A stretch of 64,000 nt of DNA from Prostheceraeus crozeri (GCA_907163375.1 CAJQUW010003382.1:1-64000), one strand, 5' to 3'; positions 23,811-36,115 are shown, counted from the stretch's first letter. Program-made: numbers and translations. Notes: generated from the sequence alone by a model not told the origin.

Positions 23811-24470
23811 ATCAATCAAGTTTCAACTTACTTGTTGGGGACCAGTTACGCCGTTTGATTCCAATGTTTTGTAAAAAGTTTGATTGAATCGAATTGGTGA
23901 AATGAAATGGTGAAGTGGTGAAGTCACAAATTATTCGCACACGACGAAGCAAAGGATGAAATGCCTCGATTCGAGCAAGTTAAGTCATGGATGTAGCGAT
24001 GACTAAGATATCACGCATGTGATGGAGATTATTCAGATCTTATCATATGCTAAAAGCCAAACATTCTGATTTTCGCCTTTCTCATGTAATCGTCTTGAAA
24101 GAATGCTCTGTTTACACAACAGATTAACTCAGTGAGTTTGGCCTAATCAAAAAATAGGAGAAGAAGTTAATTTTCTCGACCGAAATTGTATTATAAAATG
24201 AAAGCGCCCGACGTTTCGTCATAGACTTAGTCATGAGCAATAGAAATAGACCTACAATAACATGGTGTTGAGAGCAGGGATGACGCGCTGAATTTCACTG
24301 GCCTCCACCCAGCGGCGAAGACTGTCATTCATTAAATTGCTGTGTAAAATTGTCCAGGAAATGTTATTGATTGCAGAGCAAGATGTTGAAATACTGCGGA
24401 ATTAGATCGCGAGCAATGTTCTCTAAGGCGAGTGCGTATTTGTCTCTTTGATTCCCCCCACATACTTTTC

Positions 24471-24863
24471 ATTGCAAATATTGCAGGTGATTATGTAAAC
24501 AATATTCTTCACCTGAAAAGATATCGGACTAACAAGAGTGGGTTAGAGAAAACTCCCCAAGTTTAGGTCGATGATTTCTTAAAAGTTAAGAAAAAGTTTA
24601 ACAGGTCAGACGGGCCTTCGGCGTCCAGCGCCTTCGAAACGGTCGAAGGTTACCATCGACCGTTTCGAAGGCGCTGGACGCCGAAGGCCCGTCTGACCTG
24701 TTAAACTTTTTACTTAACTTTTAAGAAATCATCGACCTAAACTTGGGGAGTTTTCTCTAACCCACTCTTGTTAATCAAAATGATCTCCCGACGACTGGTC
24801 AACTATGAGATATCGGACTTTTGGAGACGCATGATTGACAGAATTGGCAATAAGAGACATCAT
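24471..24863 (-). pseudogene. Penelope-like GIY-YIG nuclease, interrupted
   Basis: It is a copy of the plus-strand sequence 25723-25874. It is cut between GTCCGATATCT and its duplicate by the 277-bp insertion at 24531-24807. Confidence 0.65.
24531..24807. mobile_element. 277-bp hairpin insertion with a 12-bp target duplication
   Basis: AGATATCGGACT occurs at 24519-24530 and 24808-24819, but only once in the sister Penelope copy (near 25770). The insert is almost entirely one inverted repeat, 24530-24773, with arms of about 120 bp around GGTTACC. A short single-copy tail (24774-24807, TCAAAATGATCTCCCGACG and on) completes it. There is no coding frame. A 12-bp duplication suits target-primed (LINE/SINE/Penelope) insertion better than a cut-and-paste MITE. 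Confidence 0.75.
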
Positions 24864-24868
24864 AGCTC

Positions 24869-25559
24869 TTATGAACTGTTTGCGGCCGGCACACAATGGA
24901 CTTCATAGATTTCGAAGTGAAGACCAGCTTCAAAATCATCCGACAAACCAGCGCGGCGAACAATAATAGTCAACTGTCTGCAATTAGAATCACTAGCAAA
25001 GGGCAAAGAAATGAACTTCTTCTTATTTTTAGAGTCCACTCTTGATTTCGGACCATTTAGGGAAACTTCATCACAAATAGATTTGATGAAGAAAATAGGA
25101 TAACCATTACCAATGAATTTCCTTTCAATATGATGGATACCACTAGAAATCAACATAGAAATAGAGCACAGTCGCTTAACTCGCAAGAATTCCATAAGTT
25201 GGAGCGATTTTGAATATGAACTCTAAAATCAAAACTTCAGATGCTTATTCGCAGTCGGCTGAGCGGATCAATCGTATCCTTGAAAGGATATCGTTTCCTT
25301 GAAAAATCGTATCAAGGAAGGGAATCTTGTCATCTGTCATGTTTTCTTGAGTGAATTTAATACCGTTGCTAACACTATTTGCTGTATTAAAAAGCTCAGG
25401 TAAAGTCAGATGGTCATTGCAAATGACAAAACAGTCATCAATGTAACGCTTCCATAGGATTATACTGGAACCCATCATTCTGAGTATTTTTCTTTCAATG
25501 AAATCCATGTAAGCTATTGAAAGAGGCGGAGCAGCGCTATTACCCATAGCCACGCCCAA
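24869..25559 (-). pseudogene. Penelope-like reverse transcriptase, C-terminal half
   Basis: The frame 25559-25245 has GVAMGNSAAPPLS then WKRYIDDCFVICNDH. GVAMG-S and Y-[IV]-D-D are the RT blocks of this family, and the two aspartates bind the catalytic metals. 25195-24869 continues in a new frame with ISLPFASDSNCRQL, the RT-nuclease linker. The fingers domain is missing. Confidence 0.75.
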
Positions 25560-25639
25560 AGTTTGCTTGTAAGGAATACCATTTTTCAGAATTGCAGAAT
25601 TCCAGTGTAATCATATGGAAGCTTTACATTGATGACTGT

Positions 25640-25874
25640 TTTGTCATTTGCAATGACCATCTTACTTTATCTGAGCTTTTACATACAGCAAATAGTGTTA
25701 GCAACGATATTAAATTCACTCAAGAAGGTCTCTAATTGCCAATTCTGTCAATCATGCGTCTCCAAAAGTCCGATATCTTTTCAGGTGAAGAATATTGTTT
25801 ACATAATCACCTGCAATATTTGCAATGAAAAGTATGTGGGGGGAATCAAAGAGACAAATACGCACTCGCCTTAG
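25640..25874 (+). pseudogene. Penelope-like RT stub fused to a GIY-YIG nuclease
   Basis: YIDDCFVICNDH near 25625-25670 runs to FTQEG and then, after an internal deletion, into SPISFQVKNIVYIITCNICNEKYVG (25757-25842). This contains the GIY-YIG core (VYIITC, then KYVG) with the Penelope-type CxxC. The RT fingers and thumb are lost. Confidence 0.7.
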
Positions 25875-26153
25875 AGAACATTGCTCGCGAGCTAATTCCG
25901 CAGTATTTCAACATCTTGCTCTGCAATCAATAACATTTCCTGGACAATTTTACACAGCAATTTAATGAATGACAGTCTTCGCCGCTGGGTGGAGGCCAGT
26001 GAAATTCAGCGCGTCATCCCTGCTCTCAACACCATGTTATTGTAGGTTTATTTCTATTGCTCATGACTAAGTCTATGACGAAACGTCGGGCGCTTTCATT
26101 TTATAATACAATTTCGGTCGAGAAAATTAACTTCTTCTCCTATTTTTTGATTA

Positions 26154-27420
26154 TCACAACCGATTTAGTTCCCGAAACTTTGCAGACCTGTCCTGCATAA
26201 TCCATCAAAAATTTCAATGATGTCATTGATGAATGGATTTAGGATGCCAGTTTCTTTTGGATAGGTCTCTTCCCTGTCAATATCCCACTGAGCGCATCAT
26301 ATGTGGTCACTCATGAAGTGCTCATTGATTGAGTCAAAAGTTAACATCAGTTAATAACTCCATTCATAATCATGCTACTAGGTTTTTCTTGGATGGACTT
26401 AGTCGTCAATTAAGAGTAGACACGTGTGAACATTATTTAACAGGAGGGTCGATATTTTCAGGTCCCCCGCTGGCGACGGGAATGATTGTTAATACTAAAG
26501 TGTGTCGTAATACCATTCGAATTACCAGTGGCGTAGAATGCTTCAAAACTTCTTCAAAAATCAGTATTGGCATTGTTATACCTTATAGCATGCAGCATGT
26601 AAAGTACCCGGCTCTAATCTAGAAGTCACTTTGATTTTGATGTTTTCAAATAATGAAAGAAAGGATGAAGAAGTGAAGTCATGCACGTGTTAACTATTAG
26701 CTACATGTTTGTCAGACTCAAACTGCGGTCAGACTCACCGTGATTAGGCAGACAGTGTGTGTTAAGCAGTGTTTTTGAGCGAGTGAGCGGTATTTTTTCA
26801 AGTTTTTGATGAGCGGATGAGCGAGCGAGCGATGATTTTTTGTCGTGAGCGAGCGGTTGAGCGAGCCATTTTTAGAAAAAACTAAAAAAAGATCAAATAA
26901 TCAAAAAAGCGAAATATTTGAAAAGCTTTTTTAAAAATGGTTCCTAGTACATGCATGTATATAACTTGATTGATGAACAAAACATCCTTACTTTCTTTCT
27001 CTTCTGTGGATCTCTCACTCTTGACAACATGCATTGAATGCCTGTCTGGATTATACTTGTGGATGTGAACTTAGCAAGAAGAAGGTCTTTGTGATCGATG
27101 ATGTGCTGAACATCTGACCATCGACACATTATTCATTTTTTTTAATCGGTCTCCCAATCATCGCTTCGCCCCATAGATGTACTAATTGTCTAATTGCACG
27201 AAGCCATTATGAGATGCTTTAATTTGATAGTAACATTTCGCTGCTAGAACATATCCACATGCAGATCCCTGAGACATTTCAGTATCGTCAAAGGTGAAAG
27301 AACTACAAATTGTGGAAAAATTGAAGCCAACCAAATTGGGCCTACACACGGAAAACCCGAATGTAGGCATATATGGCTTCCACTGTACGGTACATTGATT
27401 TTAAGACCTTCATTTTAACC
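26154..27420. other. No gene recognised; GAGCGAGC low-complexity patch
   Basis: 26770-26875 is rich in GAGCGAGTGAGCG-type units, like the array at 30484-30622. There are two short frames without motifs. Confidence 0.4.
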
Positions 27421-27782
27421 TTATCCATATTGGACTGTGAAGCGCGTAGGACTGAATCGGTCTCCCCTTAACTTCCGTACCAATGTTTCAAATCACATGA
27501 AATTCACGGTACAACATATTTAGGGTCTAAGCCTTCTTATCGCGATGTTCATTTACTCCAACTGATTCATCTCCATGTTGCAAAAAGCAATTCAAGATTT
27601 AAAATCACCAATTTCGGCAGATTTTTTTGAAGTTGAAATTTTACCGAATTTAATGATTTCAGTGAAAAATTTGAAAATACGCTAAACTTTAGGTCACAAA
27701 ATTGTAGATCGGGCGACTTAGTTTTACGAGGATCACATCAAAAAATCGGGAGACCGAATCGTCCCTCTCCGGTATGGATAAT
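27421..27782. repeat. MITE-like element with terminal inverted repeats
   Basis: The left end (TTATCCATATTGGA...GAATCGGTCTCCC) is the imperfect inverse of the right end (GGGAGACCGAATC...CCGGTATGGATAA). Length is 362 bp with no coding frame. A clean target duplication is not visible. Confidence 0.5.
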
Positions 27783-29440
27783 TATTAAGTCGTTGAAAAC
27801 CTTCTAATTGTAACATTGTTGAGTTTATTTTGCTTACATCCTTTTTCTGATAGTCTCCTTAAGTTAGAGTAATCTTTGAAATGTCTTCTTGTTAGTTATT
27901 GATATTTAGCAGCTCATTTGGACAATATACCAGAACCATTATTAAGTGAAAAGGAATACAGCATTTAATGGTGTCCAACATTTTAAATAATGAGTAGTTA
28001 TCAGTTGGAGTGATAAATCTTGGGTGACCATGCCGACTCCGCTTTGCTGCACCCTTCTTTCTATTTCTTGCCACGGTGGGTGTCATTGCAAAGACATCGC
28101 TTTCAACTGTGATTTATATGCTGCACTTACATGTAATTCTTCTTTCTTCACTTGAGATCAACATGTTGGACAAAGAAGAACATGTTGGAAATCAATAAAT
28201 GATAGTTAGACAATTTAAAGGTTGATTTTTCCAAAAAACCATTAATCAAGGTGTCAAAGTATATATTCTAACATTTTAAACAGCTTTCGTAATATTACAG
28301 TCTCGATTATAGGCTACAGCTACGATGATTTCTTTGTAGATAAAATATATAGTGCTGAGAGTTGATTACAACTAAGATATTGAAAATTGAACCATGCATT
28401 TCAACTGTACCATACAGTTGAAATACATCGATTTCAATTTAGGATATTGTACTTACAATTAGATCTTTCGTTTTCTTATGTGTAAGGTTATTCATTATGC
28501 AACTTTCCAAGAGGTAAGTAAACTATCGATCTTTCAAGTTTATTGCGTTTTTTTTCGAAGTAAAACTCCTCAATGCGCTTCGTCTCCATGGTCAGTCTAA
28601 AGGCTCTTCACTTTCAGTGAATTTTACTTTGCAAAAAAATCAAAATCGTCCTCAATTTAAAGGAGCGATATTTTTCCTGCCTCGTGGAAGTTTACACAAC
28701 TTTTGCAGTTAATTTGCTCTATCTTCGCATGCAGTCTACTCTACTATTTACGTGCGGTGTACAGGCTACAAACAAACTTACTACGATGTCCAGTAAGTAA
28801 TAAGCATAGTGCTTATGGAAAGTAGTCGCAAGAGTGTGGGAGTCTGGAAAGATGTCCAAATGTTGGACATTGGCAGATGGCTCGACTGAGGAGTTGAAGT
28901 TTGCAAGCTCTCATGGAACGATTGGTGGAACATGGGCTACTGGCAGTGAAGCGGAAGCATCAATGGACATATGATGTGTTCCATGCCCCTGCTAATCTGA
29001 CACGTTGAGGAATCCGGACCGACCCACAATGTTATCTGTGTGACATGCCGATCCTCGTCGTGCCCTCTCTGGCTATCATGTGGCACTATAGAGAGCATGC
29101 TACACGCACCGGTGCGGCTTGGTCCTGCAAGCGATTGTGGAAGCAGTCTCTCTCCCCCCACGTTTGTGAAGTTAGCGTAACCAACCAAAGGAAGCACTGC
29201 TATCTTTAAATTTGAATTTCTCTATAGCGACTGCGAATTTGTGGAATCTGATCAGGGGCTGAAATTGATGAAGTAGAAGTTGTTTCGAACAGGATCTCGC
29301 TGTACTAAATAATGATTCCGCTCGGCAGTTCCGCCAACTTTATAAAAGTCTCCCCTGCAGGTAAATAACAACGGGAATTGACTTTGTACCGAGTGGTCAA
29401 ACAAAGAGACGAAAGACTCATCGTGCGATCTGTACCGCAG
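27783..29440. other. No gene recognised
   Basis: AT-rich DNA. 28860-29200 may be the upstream part of the retroelement fragment at 29451, but frames are broken. Confidence 0.35.
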
Positions 29441-29450
29441 AAGTAGGAAG

Positions 29451-29738
29451 TGATCGGAAGTGATCCACTTGAGTGGATCACAACTGCCAGATGAATTATC
29501 CCTATCTGACCGACGACCTCATCTAGTGTTGATCGACGCTATAGGAAAGAAAATGATTATGGGCGAACTAACCGTTCACTGGGAAGAGAGCGTTAGGGAT
29601 GCCCATGAAGAAAAAACTGCGAAATATAAAGAACTGGCCAAAAGGATTCAGAAGCAAGGGTGGAAATATGAGCTCATGCCTTCTGAGAGTGGGATGCCTC
29701 TATTTCGTCGCTCCATCGGTGAGGAAATTTCTTGTTAA
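29451..29738 (+). pseudogene. Retroelement C-terminal nuclease-like fragment
   Basis: The frame contains RPHLVLIDAIGKKMIMGELT, then WEESVRDAHEEK, and AKYKELAKRIQKQGWKYELMP. The D...E-x-T pattern with a following helical segment recalls the PD-(D/E)XK restriction-like domain at the end of some animal retroelement polyproteins. No RT is attached. Confidence 0.45.
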
Positions 29739-30483
29739 AGCGGTTGCTTGAGTCTAGACACCACCATGAAGAAGTTGAGTGCAAAAGTGGAAGAAGGTAG
29801 GACCTGGGCGCAACGAGCTGCTGCGGACCGACCATCTTGACAGATACTGAACTTAGTGGGCCGAAATCTCAGTGACGGCTGAAGCCAATGTGTCAGGTCG
29901 TTTTGGTTGCAGGATTTTCTGCTTCACATAATTCAGCAATTTCTTTTATCAAGCGATTCTTTTTATAGCAGATTTCCAACACTAGGTAATTGATTACTAC
30001 TGAGTTGATTACTCAGTACTCAGTCACTCATAAGTCATGTATTTTATCTTTAGCTACTTTAGGAATTATCTATTAATTTGTCACGATTTCATATAAGTTC
30101 ATTTTCAATTGTCAACGCATTACATGGTTTCTTGACACACCTTGCGAATTTTATCCAAGTTTTGCGCCAAGAATTGTACATACTCCTGATTCATGTGATA
30201 AGCATGTAAGATTAAGTTTAAATTATTGCCCATTTCTATACATGTAAAAAGAATTGTGGTTATGTACATCAAAATATATTGTTTCAACTAATTTTCTGCA
30301 ATAGCTATCTTCTTAATACATTGGTATGATGATCTACATTATTTCATTGTGGTTCAAATTTTACCTAAAATAAAATGATGGAATTCCCCTTCAACGCCTA
30401 AAAGGTGTTTATTAAGATAAAAGCATGGAATTAGCTTTGAACATAAAAAAGGTTTGTAGAATTAAGGAGGGCATTATCGAGAA

Positions 30484-30622
30484 ATGAGCGAGCGAGCGGC
30501 ATTTTTTGATGATTTTGAGCGGTGAGCGAGCGAAAGGATGATTTTGAGGAAATGAGCGATGAGCGAGCGAAAGGGCGAATATAAGCAAATGAGCGATGAG
30601 CGAGCGAAAGCGGAATTTCGAT
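30484..30622. repeat. GAGCGAGCGAAA minisatellite
   Basis: Irregular units of ATGAGCGATGAGCGAGCGAAA lie directly downstream of the GPCR 3' end. Related units are at 26770-26875. Confidence 0.7.
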
Positions 30623-30737
30623 CCGCTCAAAAACACTGACATCAAGTGAAGGTTCCATCAAAAGTGAATAAAGTTAGATGAGCGCGTGCATCGAAGATTC
30701 TATCAATAATTAGCAAAGTATGACTTGGCAGTTCACC

Positions 30738-31829
30738 TCACAGAGGTTCACAGAGTTCACCCCTCAGTTCTCCCTCAGGCGAGTCATTTGGTCCAACAGA
30801 ATTGTAGCCGCAGGAAAACGTTGACTTTATTTTGTCAACAAATTCTCTACGATAAGCACGACAGAAAAGAATGTAGAAGATAAAATTGATGCAATGATTG
30901 AAAACTACTTGAGTGCTAACAGCAACAGAATGAAAAAATGCCCCTTTATCTCGGCAAAATATCTTGAATTGGCCTACCTGAAACAATATCCCTAAGACGA
31001 CAAATCCAGCGGTATGAATCAACCCTGTTACCATTATCAGAGGCAGCTGTCTCTGCTCTTGCTTGGTCATTTCGTCAACATTCTGGCTTCCGCCCGCCAT
31101 TGATATTTTCCAACGAATTTGTTTGTACCATTTCACCGCAATCAAAATGTCGAATATGATTACCAAAATTGGCATTGCGATGTTGAGAACAATACCTTGA
31201 ATATAATGCGTCAAGAAAGTGACATTGTAATAATGCAGTAGGAACGAAGTATTAAAGTTTTCGATGCATAAAATTGTATCATTTTCGTCGCTCAATTCAA
31301 GAACAATAAATTCGCTTGCTTTGGGCATACATATAACAATATAAACTAAAATAAATATCAGAAAACCTAAGAATGTGCTGCGTTTGGTAAACATCTCCTT
31401 TGCCTTTATTGGTTGATACATCAAAAGAACTCGCTCAAGTGTCAGAAAAACAATTATCCATTTGGCGAAGTAGAAAGGTAATAGGTCGAATGAAGATAAT
31501 TTACAGAGGAAAGCAGAGTAAGCCCAAAACATCTCTCCGGACAATTCAAACCATAAAATATCACTTGCAAAAGAATAAACGCTCAGTGCATCAGCAATAG
31601 ACAAACAGAATATTATAGTTGGTACACGGTCTGTCCTTGAGGCCGTCAGAGAATCGGCTGATACATACCTCCAAAATCCACTTCCTGTCACGTACATGAT
31701 GAGAATCATATTTACAGTTCCTAACACTAGTAAAACCACAGGTCCGTAAATCTTCACCATTTTAAGATGATAAGTATAATGCATGGCAACCTCTTCACTA
31801 CATGATTCGTATGTCATCGCAGCAGACAA
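30738..31829 (-). CDS. Rhodopsin-like (class A) GPCR, probably peptide-receptor type
   Basis: 363 residues in a single exon, a plasma-membrane seven-helix receptor. Visible landmarks are N40 in TM1 (GTVNMIL), D80 in TM2 (SIAD), C109 at the top of TM3 paired with C188 in the second extracellular loop, E132-R133 in place of the DRY motif (LERVLLMYQP), P220 in TM5, and NFIFY (315-319) standing in for NPxxY in TM7. In TM6 the usual CWxP is not present (GLIHTAGFVVLG), which is odd for a signalling receptor. The ligand cannot be told. The start may be M1 or M5. Two decayed paralogues (3004-3165, 9965-12806) show a local expansion. A truncation or relaxed selection cannot be ruled out. Confidence 0.8.
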   Translation of the reverse strand: MSAAMTYESCSEEVAMHYTYHLKMVKIYGPVVLLVLGTVNMILIMYVTGSGFWRYVSADSLTASRTDRVPTIIFCLSIADALSVYSFASDILWFELSGEMFWAYSAFLCKLSSFDLLPFYFAKWIIVFLTLERVLLMYQPIKAKEMFTKRSTFLGFLIFILVYIVICMPKASEFIVLELSDENDTILCIENFNTSFLLHYYNVTFLTHYIQGIVLNIAMPILVIIFDILIAVKWYKQIRWKISMAGGSQNVDEMTKQEQRQLPLIMVTGLIHTAGFVVLGILFQVGQFKIFCRDKGAFFHSVAVSTQVVFNHCINFIFYILFCRAYRREFVDKIKSTFSCGYNSVGPNDSPEGELRGELCEPL

Positions 31830-33076
31830 GAGTGTAACTGAACATAGGCAACTGATGAAAGATCATTTTTCTGAGACAATAACAGAGAAGTTGAATTAGC
31901 CAATGACAAAACATGTGAATATCAATTAACCAATGTTCCTCACCGTGACAGGCTCCTTCGATCACTCGCTCAACGATTCATCAGTCATTCGACTCCATCC
32001 ACGCCAATCAGGTAGTCGTGCTAATTTTGTCTTTTCTTTATTCCACATTCTCACTTCTGAGGTCTATTTCATAATCATGTACCACTACTGAATTTTCCCA
32101 TGCAACGTTGCATCCGTGTGACATACTGTATTCATAGCCTATTTTATTCATAACAAAGCATAAAATACACTAAGCTTGCAGCACAACTTCATTTTGATTT
32201 ATTGCTCATGTTTGCCGTTTTTAAAAGATAACAAACAAATGGCGATATGCGTATAAAATCTAAAGTATAGTGTGTCCAACGTTGACTAAATAATGTTCAT
32301 AACCTTATTCGTCTCATTAATGTCGACAGTGTGCAACATTGATATAATATACTAGAACTTCAAAATGCGAATATGAGCATTGCTTTGCTGTTAAAATTCT
32401 CCGGTCATGGCTATCAAAATTCTGCATACTTTTTATAAATTCTCAGACAACTCAGTAGGCCTGCTACACAAGTGGCAATCAAAAATTAATTGCTGAAAAA
32501 TTAATTGATTCATGGCTTGCAATCAATTGATTATTCAGTTGATGCAATTACAATTAATTGATTTTGGAGGATAAAATTATTGCAATTGATTTCTTGACAA
32601 AATTATCTAACTATGGTTATGGCAAGTAACAATGCTTTGTTCAAAGTATATATCTTGTGCTTGCAGCAAAATATTAGCCCATCAACATCGAAATGCAATT
32701 ACTTCTAAAAGTATACAGAAAATTATGGAATGAAGAACTAGTTTCAAAAGTCGCTTCGAAAAATCCCTCATCTTGACTGATTCTTTAGACTGACAGTGAC
32801 AGTGACTGCGATTGGATTGCAGTTTCTACCAAATGTTTATCAACAATTAATAAAATTTTTCAATCGACTTAATTTTCTGGTTTTAATTTTATGTGTCATC
32901 TGGGTTTATTCATCTTGCTTCATGCGGTTTGTAATAAATCTTTCATATCATATTACGCATGACATGATACGTCCTACCGTTATTAAACGCTTTTATAATA
33001 TGACAAAAATGCATCACTAGCCTGTGCATTTAAATATCTGTATGATTTCCAGCTTACATAACCTTCAATTCAGAGG
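31830..33076. other. No gene recognised
   Basis: AT-rich. 32475-32600 is a cluster of TCAATTGATT / AATTAATTGA motifs. Similar AATTAATTG clusters occur at 62975-63060. Confidence 0.35.
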
Positions 33077-35215
33077 CGTCAACTGGGGTAACTTGTGCCA
33101 CTTTTTGCGTTTTTTGAGATTGCGCCCAGGGAAATTTTTTTAGAATTCCAAACCTACATGACACTATACTTCAGGGTTCTAGAAATACCATGCGCATTTT
33201 TTCAATTTTTTCTAGCTATACTTTTGACACTAGGACCCGCCAAAAATGGCACCCCATCAAATGGGCGACTTGTGCCACTCATCGTACGTATTAATTCGGT
33301 CATTTACTTACAGATATTACTTGAAATCACAAAATCAAATACTTCTAATTTATTTTGCACTATTAAAACAATAACAATCGCACATGAAACTCGGAGATAA
33401 TGCAGAATATGTAAAAAAATATAAAAGCAAAAAAGGGTAATATTTTCCTTAAAATTGATCAAACATCGATAGTAGGCCTACCACTCAATGTTTCGAAGAT
33501 CGCATAAAAAATAGAAAATGAAGGGGTTTTTAAAGCACTTGTAATGATCATTCGAGGAATAAGTGTTTAACATTGTTTAGCCTAATCGAAGTTGGTAGAT
33601 AGCAAAAAACTGGAGTAGGCCTAGAGGCCTGTATACACAAACCGGTACGGGGCACTCCAAAGATCGCACAATTCATCGCAATACAATTGCCATTTATCGT
33701 AGTTTACATTGAAACGAAGCACGCCTCTTCTAAGAACGACAGGTGGGCTTACTTAACCGACAATCTGCTCGTACTCAACGTCGGAAATATCTTCTTTCTC
33801 TGGAAAATGAATTAATCGTTTTCTTCCCGATATTGTTTCACAAACTTTACTGTGAAATCGGCATTTCCATGAATGGTCAGCACTTGTCCTAAGAAATGTC
33901 ACATGCTGTTTGATCGAAGCAAACTGAGTTTGACGAGAACCCAGTCACTCTCAGTCAAAGTTCCAATAGCAATTTCTTCGACTCCCTCCATCGGGTGATG
34001 CTGATGATCGAGTGACATTGCATGTGAATTCTGAGACACTTAATTCGCTGTCTCCAACAGATTCAAGCGGTGAATCGGCATCTAAGTTTGAGATGTCACT
34101 TTCAATGCGTCTGCTCCTGCACTTTGGTGTTGAAGTGCAGTATTTCATTTCATCACATTTACGCATCGCGGTCAGGTTCGACATTCATCCGTATATTTGC
34201 CGAGCACTTTTGTATGGTTTACGAGCATAACGCATCAGACGAAGAAACTCAATTAAGCTGTTGTCGCTCATGTCTTCACAATTTGCCTGACCGTTTTCAG
34301 GTAATTGTTCCACTACTCTAGATCACGATTCAAAGGAACGATCCCGGCCCTTTCGAATCCCGATATCATATTTTGCGATCCGTTGCCTTCAAATAGCTTA
34401 TCCATTGTGTCTAAATTGATGAGCTTGGGAAGGGCATCCTTTGGAATTGATGGCAAATTGCGTCCATGGCTGTGTTTCCACTCAATCATCGTTTGTCTCC
34501 ACACACGCTTCAAGTTGCGAAAAAGGCAATGTCTAGCGGTTTTGAATTTCTGGTCATTACTTACCATTTCGCACAAGATCGTAAAAACCGAATGCAATAT
34601 ATCTCAAACTGCAAAAAAACGGACCTTCAAGGCCTACATATGTTTACATAATTTGAACAAAATGAAAAACATCATTATAGGAGTCACAGTTGCAGTCGAT
34701 GAATAATCTACTTCACTGATCAATAGCCATAATTAGTATTTTTGACCAGCTTGCTTCATGAAAATCCTTTCTGTGCAATAACGATCCATTATTATTTCTT
34801 AGGGATAACCTGTGCCACACCGACCTCCGGGGTAACTTGTGCCACAAAAATAGACTAATTTCACTAAAATTGGTTTCACAACCTCAAAAATAAACCAATT
34901 TTGTTCATTCTTTTTCTCATCTCATGCCAATACGCCACATAATAGGATATCTGCGTATTAGCTAAATTGAAATAATGCATCAATACTCACCATATGAAAG
35001 CTTTTTGCATTTCAAAAAAGTGCAAAAATGACTTTTTTCAAAGAAATCTCAGACAAACTGAAATTTGTAGGAAGTCTCAGGACAGATGTAACTTTTTGCT
35101 AAATTGATTCAATTTTGCAAGAAAAATAATTACAAGACCGATAATGTTATCATAAATCTCACAGATGGATGTGAAGGTTCAAAAACGACCGTGGCACAAG
35201 TTACCCCAGTTGACG
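33077..35215 (-). mobile_element. pogo/Tigger-like DNA transposon, decayed
   Basis: A 25-bp terminal inverted repeat, beginning CGTCAACTGGGGTAACTTG and running on to TGCCAC, is at 33077-33101. Its inverse ends at 35215. Extra CTTGTGCCAC sites at about 33269 and 34837 look like internal transposase-binding motifs. A transposase relic (33951-34597, minus) lies inside. No TA duplication is obvious at the ends. The right end is only 125 bp from the Polinton. Confidence 0.7.
33951..34597 (-). pseudogene. DDE_1 (Jerky/Tigger-like) transposase, C-terminal part
   Basis: The frame 34597-34313 has RVWRQTMIEWKHSHGRNL, IPKDALPKLIN and SGFERAGIVPLNRD. This is the characteristic post-catalytic end of pogo/Tigger transposases. 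34184-33951 continues with a Ser-rich tail in another frame. The DDE core is lost. Confidence 0.7.
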
Positions 35216-35334
35216 GTAACCAATCTGCATATGAACAATGAGCATGATAGATATAAACGATTAGCCTATTCAGTATACCTAACAGCAGTGGAAAATCTTG
35301 ATTTTTTTAAAAAAGCCTCTGACTTTCACAGGAA

Positions 35335-35340
35335 TATAGA
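35335..35340. repeat. Polinton target-site duplication, left (TATAGA)
   Basis: TATAGA lies directly before the AG terminus. The same six bases follow the right terminus at 59384-59389. A 6-bp duplication is the Polinton/Maverick standard. Confidence 0.95.
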
Positions 35341-35935
35341 AGTAGTAAGCAAAACTCCACTTCTGGACCGCGCAAGATGGCGGCCATCGCTGCGTCCCCC
35401 CCCCCTCTGGCACGGCAGAGTGTCGTGGTCGGCCGCCGTGGTGCTTCGTGTCTGAGTCCCCCCCCCTCTGGAACGACAGAGGTTGTGGTCTGTCGTGGTG
35501 TGCCGGCCGGGTGGGTCCACGTTCACAACATGTTCGCTGACGTCCCCCCCCCCTCTGCAACGACAGAGTGTGAGACTCGGGTGCGTTGGTCCGACCGCCT
35601 GGTTGACGTGGGCGACCGTCTAGGTTGACGTGGGCGACCGCCAGGATTAGTCTTGAGGCTATAGTGTGTGATGTTTTTGGTGTGTAGCGTCCAAACGAAG
35701 CATCGGATGAGAAAACGGAGGCCAGATTCGGAATCTACGTGAAATTTTGGGTTAGGAAGGATGTTTCCAGCGAAATCGGAGAGAAAAAATTTTCGGCTGA
35801 CGTCCCCCCCCCCTGGACGGCTTGCTTCCAGTGGACGGATTTTGTCGTGCGATAGCTCGTTTGAAAGCTAAGAGTGAGACAAATTCAGTGAAAGAATCGG
35901 CTTGTTCGTATCTGCCTTCGTTTACATGTGAGACG
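35341..35935 (+). repeat. Polinton left terminal inverted repeat
   Basis: It matches the right end inverted, with three differences. An about 80-bp extra block (from about 35470 to 35555) is present only here. About 190 bp present on the right is missing at 35680 between copies of TTTTGGTG. The inner part ends with the single copy of the unit that is tandemly repeated on the right. Poly-C runs of 8-11 occur at 35396, 35458, 35546 and 35805. Short open frames here are artefacts of the GC-rich repeat. Confidence 0.9.
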
Positions 35936-36104
35936 CCATTTAAGATTTTGGGACATTGGTGAAAAACGACAGAGTTAGAATTTGGGACGTTTTGGGCTGT
36001 AGCTTCAAAACGAACTATCGGATTGGTAAACGGATGCCAGATTTGGAATCAACTTGATGTTATTGTCCAATGAGGATCATCATCCAATGAGAATCAAGCA
36101 TTTC

Positions 36105-36115
36105 TTTATAAATAG
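36105..36115 (+). promoter_or_regulatory. TATA box of the first rightward Polinton unit
   Basis: TTTATAAATAG, about 100 nt before the predicted ATG at 36213. Confidence 0.7.

Larger units (their letters stand above)
24144..26153. mobile_element. Head-to-head pair of Penelope-like retroelement copies (inverted)
   Basis: The ends form a long inverted repeat of about 430 bp (24144-24863 minus an insertion, versus 25723-26153). Both arms encode the GIY-YIG nuclease and have a reverse-transcriptase YIDDCF motif on the inner side, in opposite orientation, meeting near 25600. Inverted or partial tandem arrangement with a pseudo-LTR is usual for Penelope elements. Both copies are 5'-truncated inside the RT, so neither can move alone. 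Confidence 0.75.

Noticed and set aside
35279..35628. Several open frames in the left Polinton terminal repeat, with mirror frames at 59004-59429
   Set aside because: They arise from GC-rich, repeat-bearing sequence present in both inverted ends, with poly-Pro/Gly artefacts from C/G runs; no motifs.
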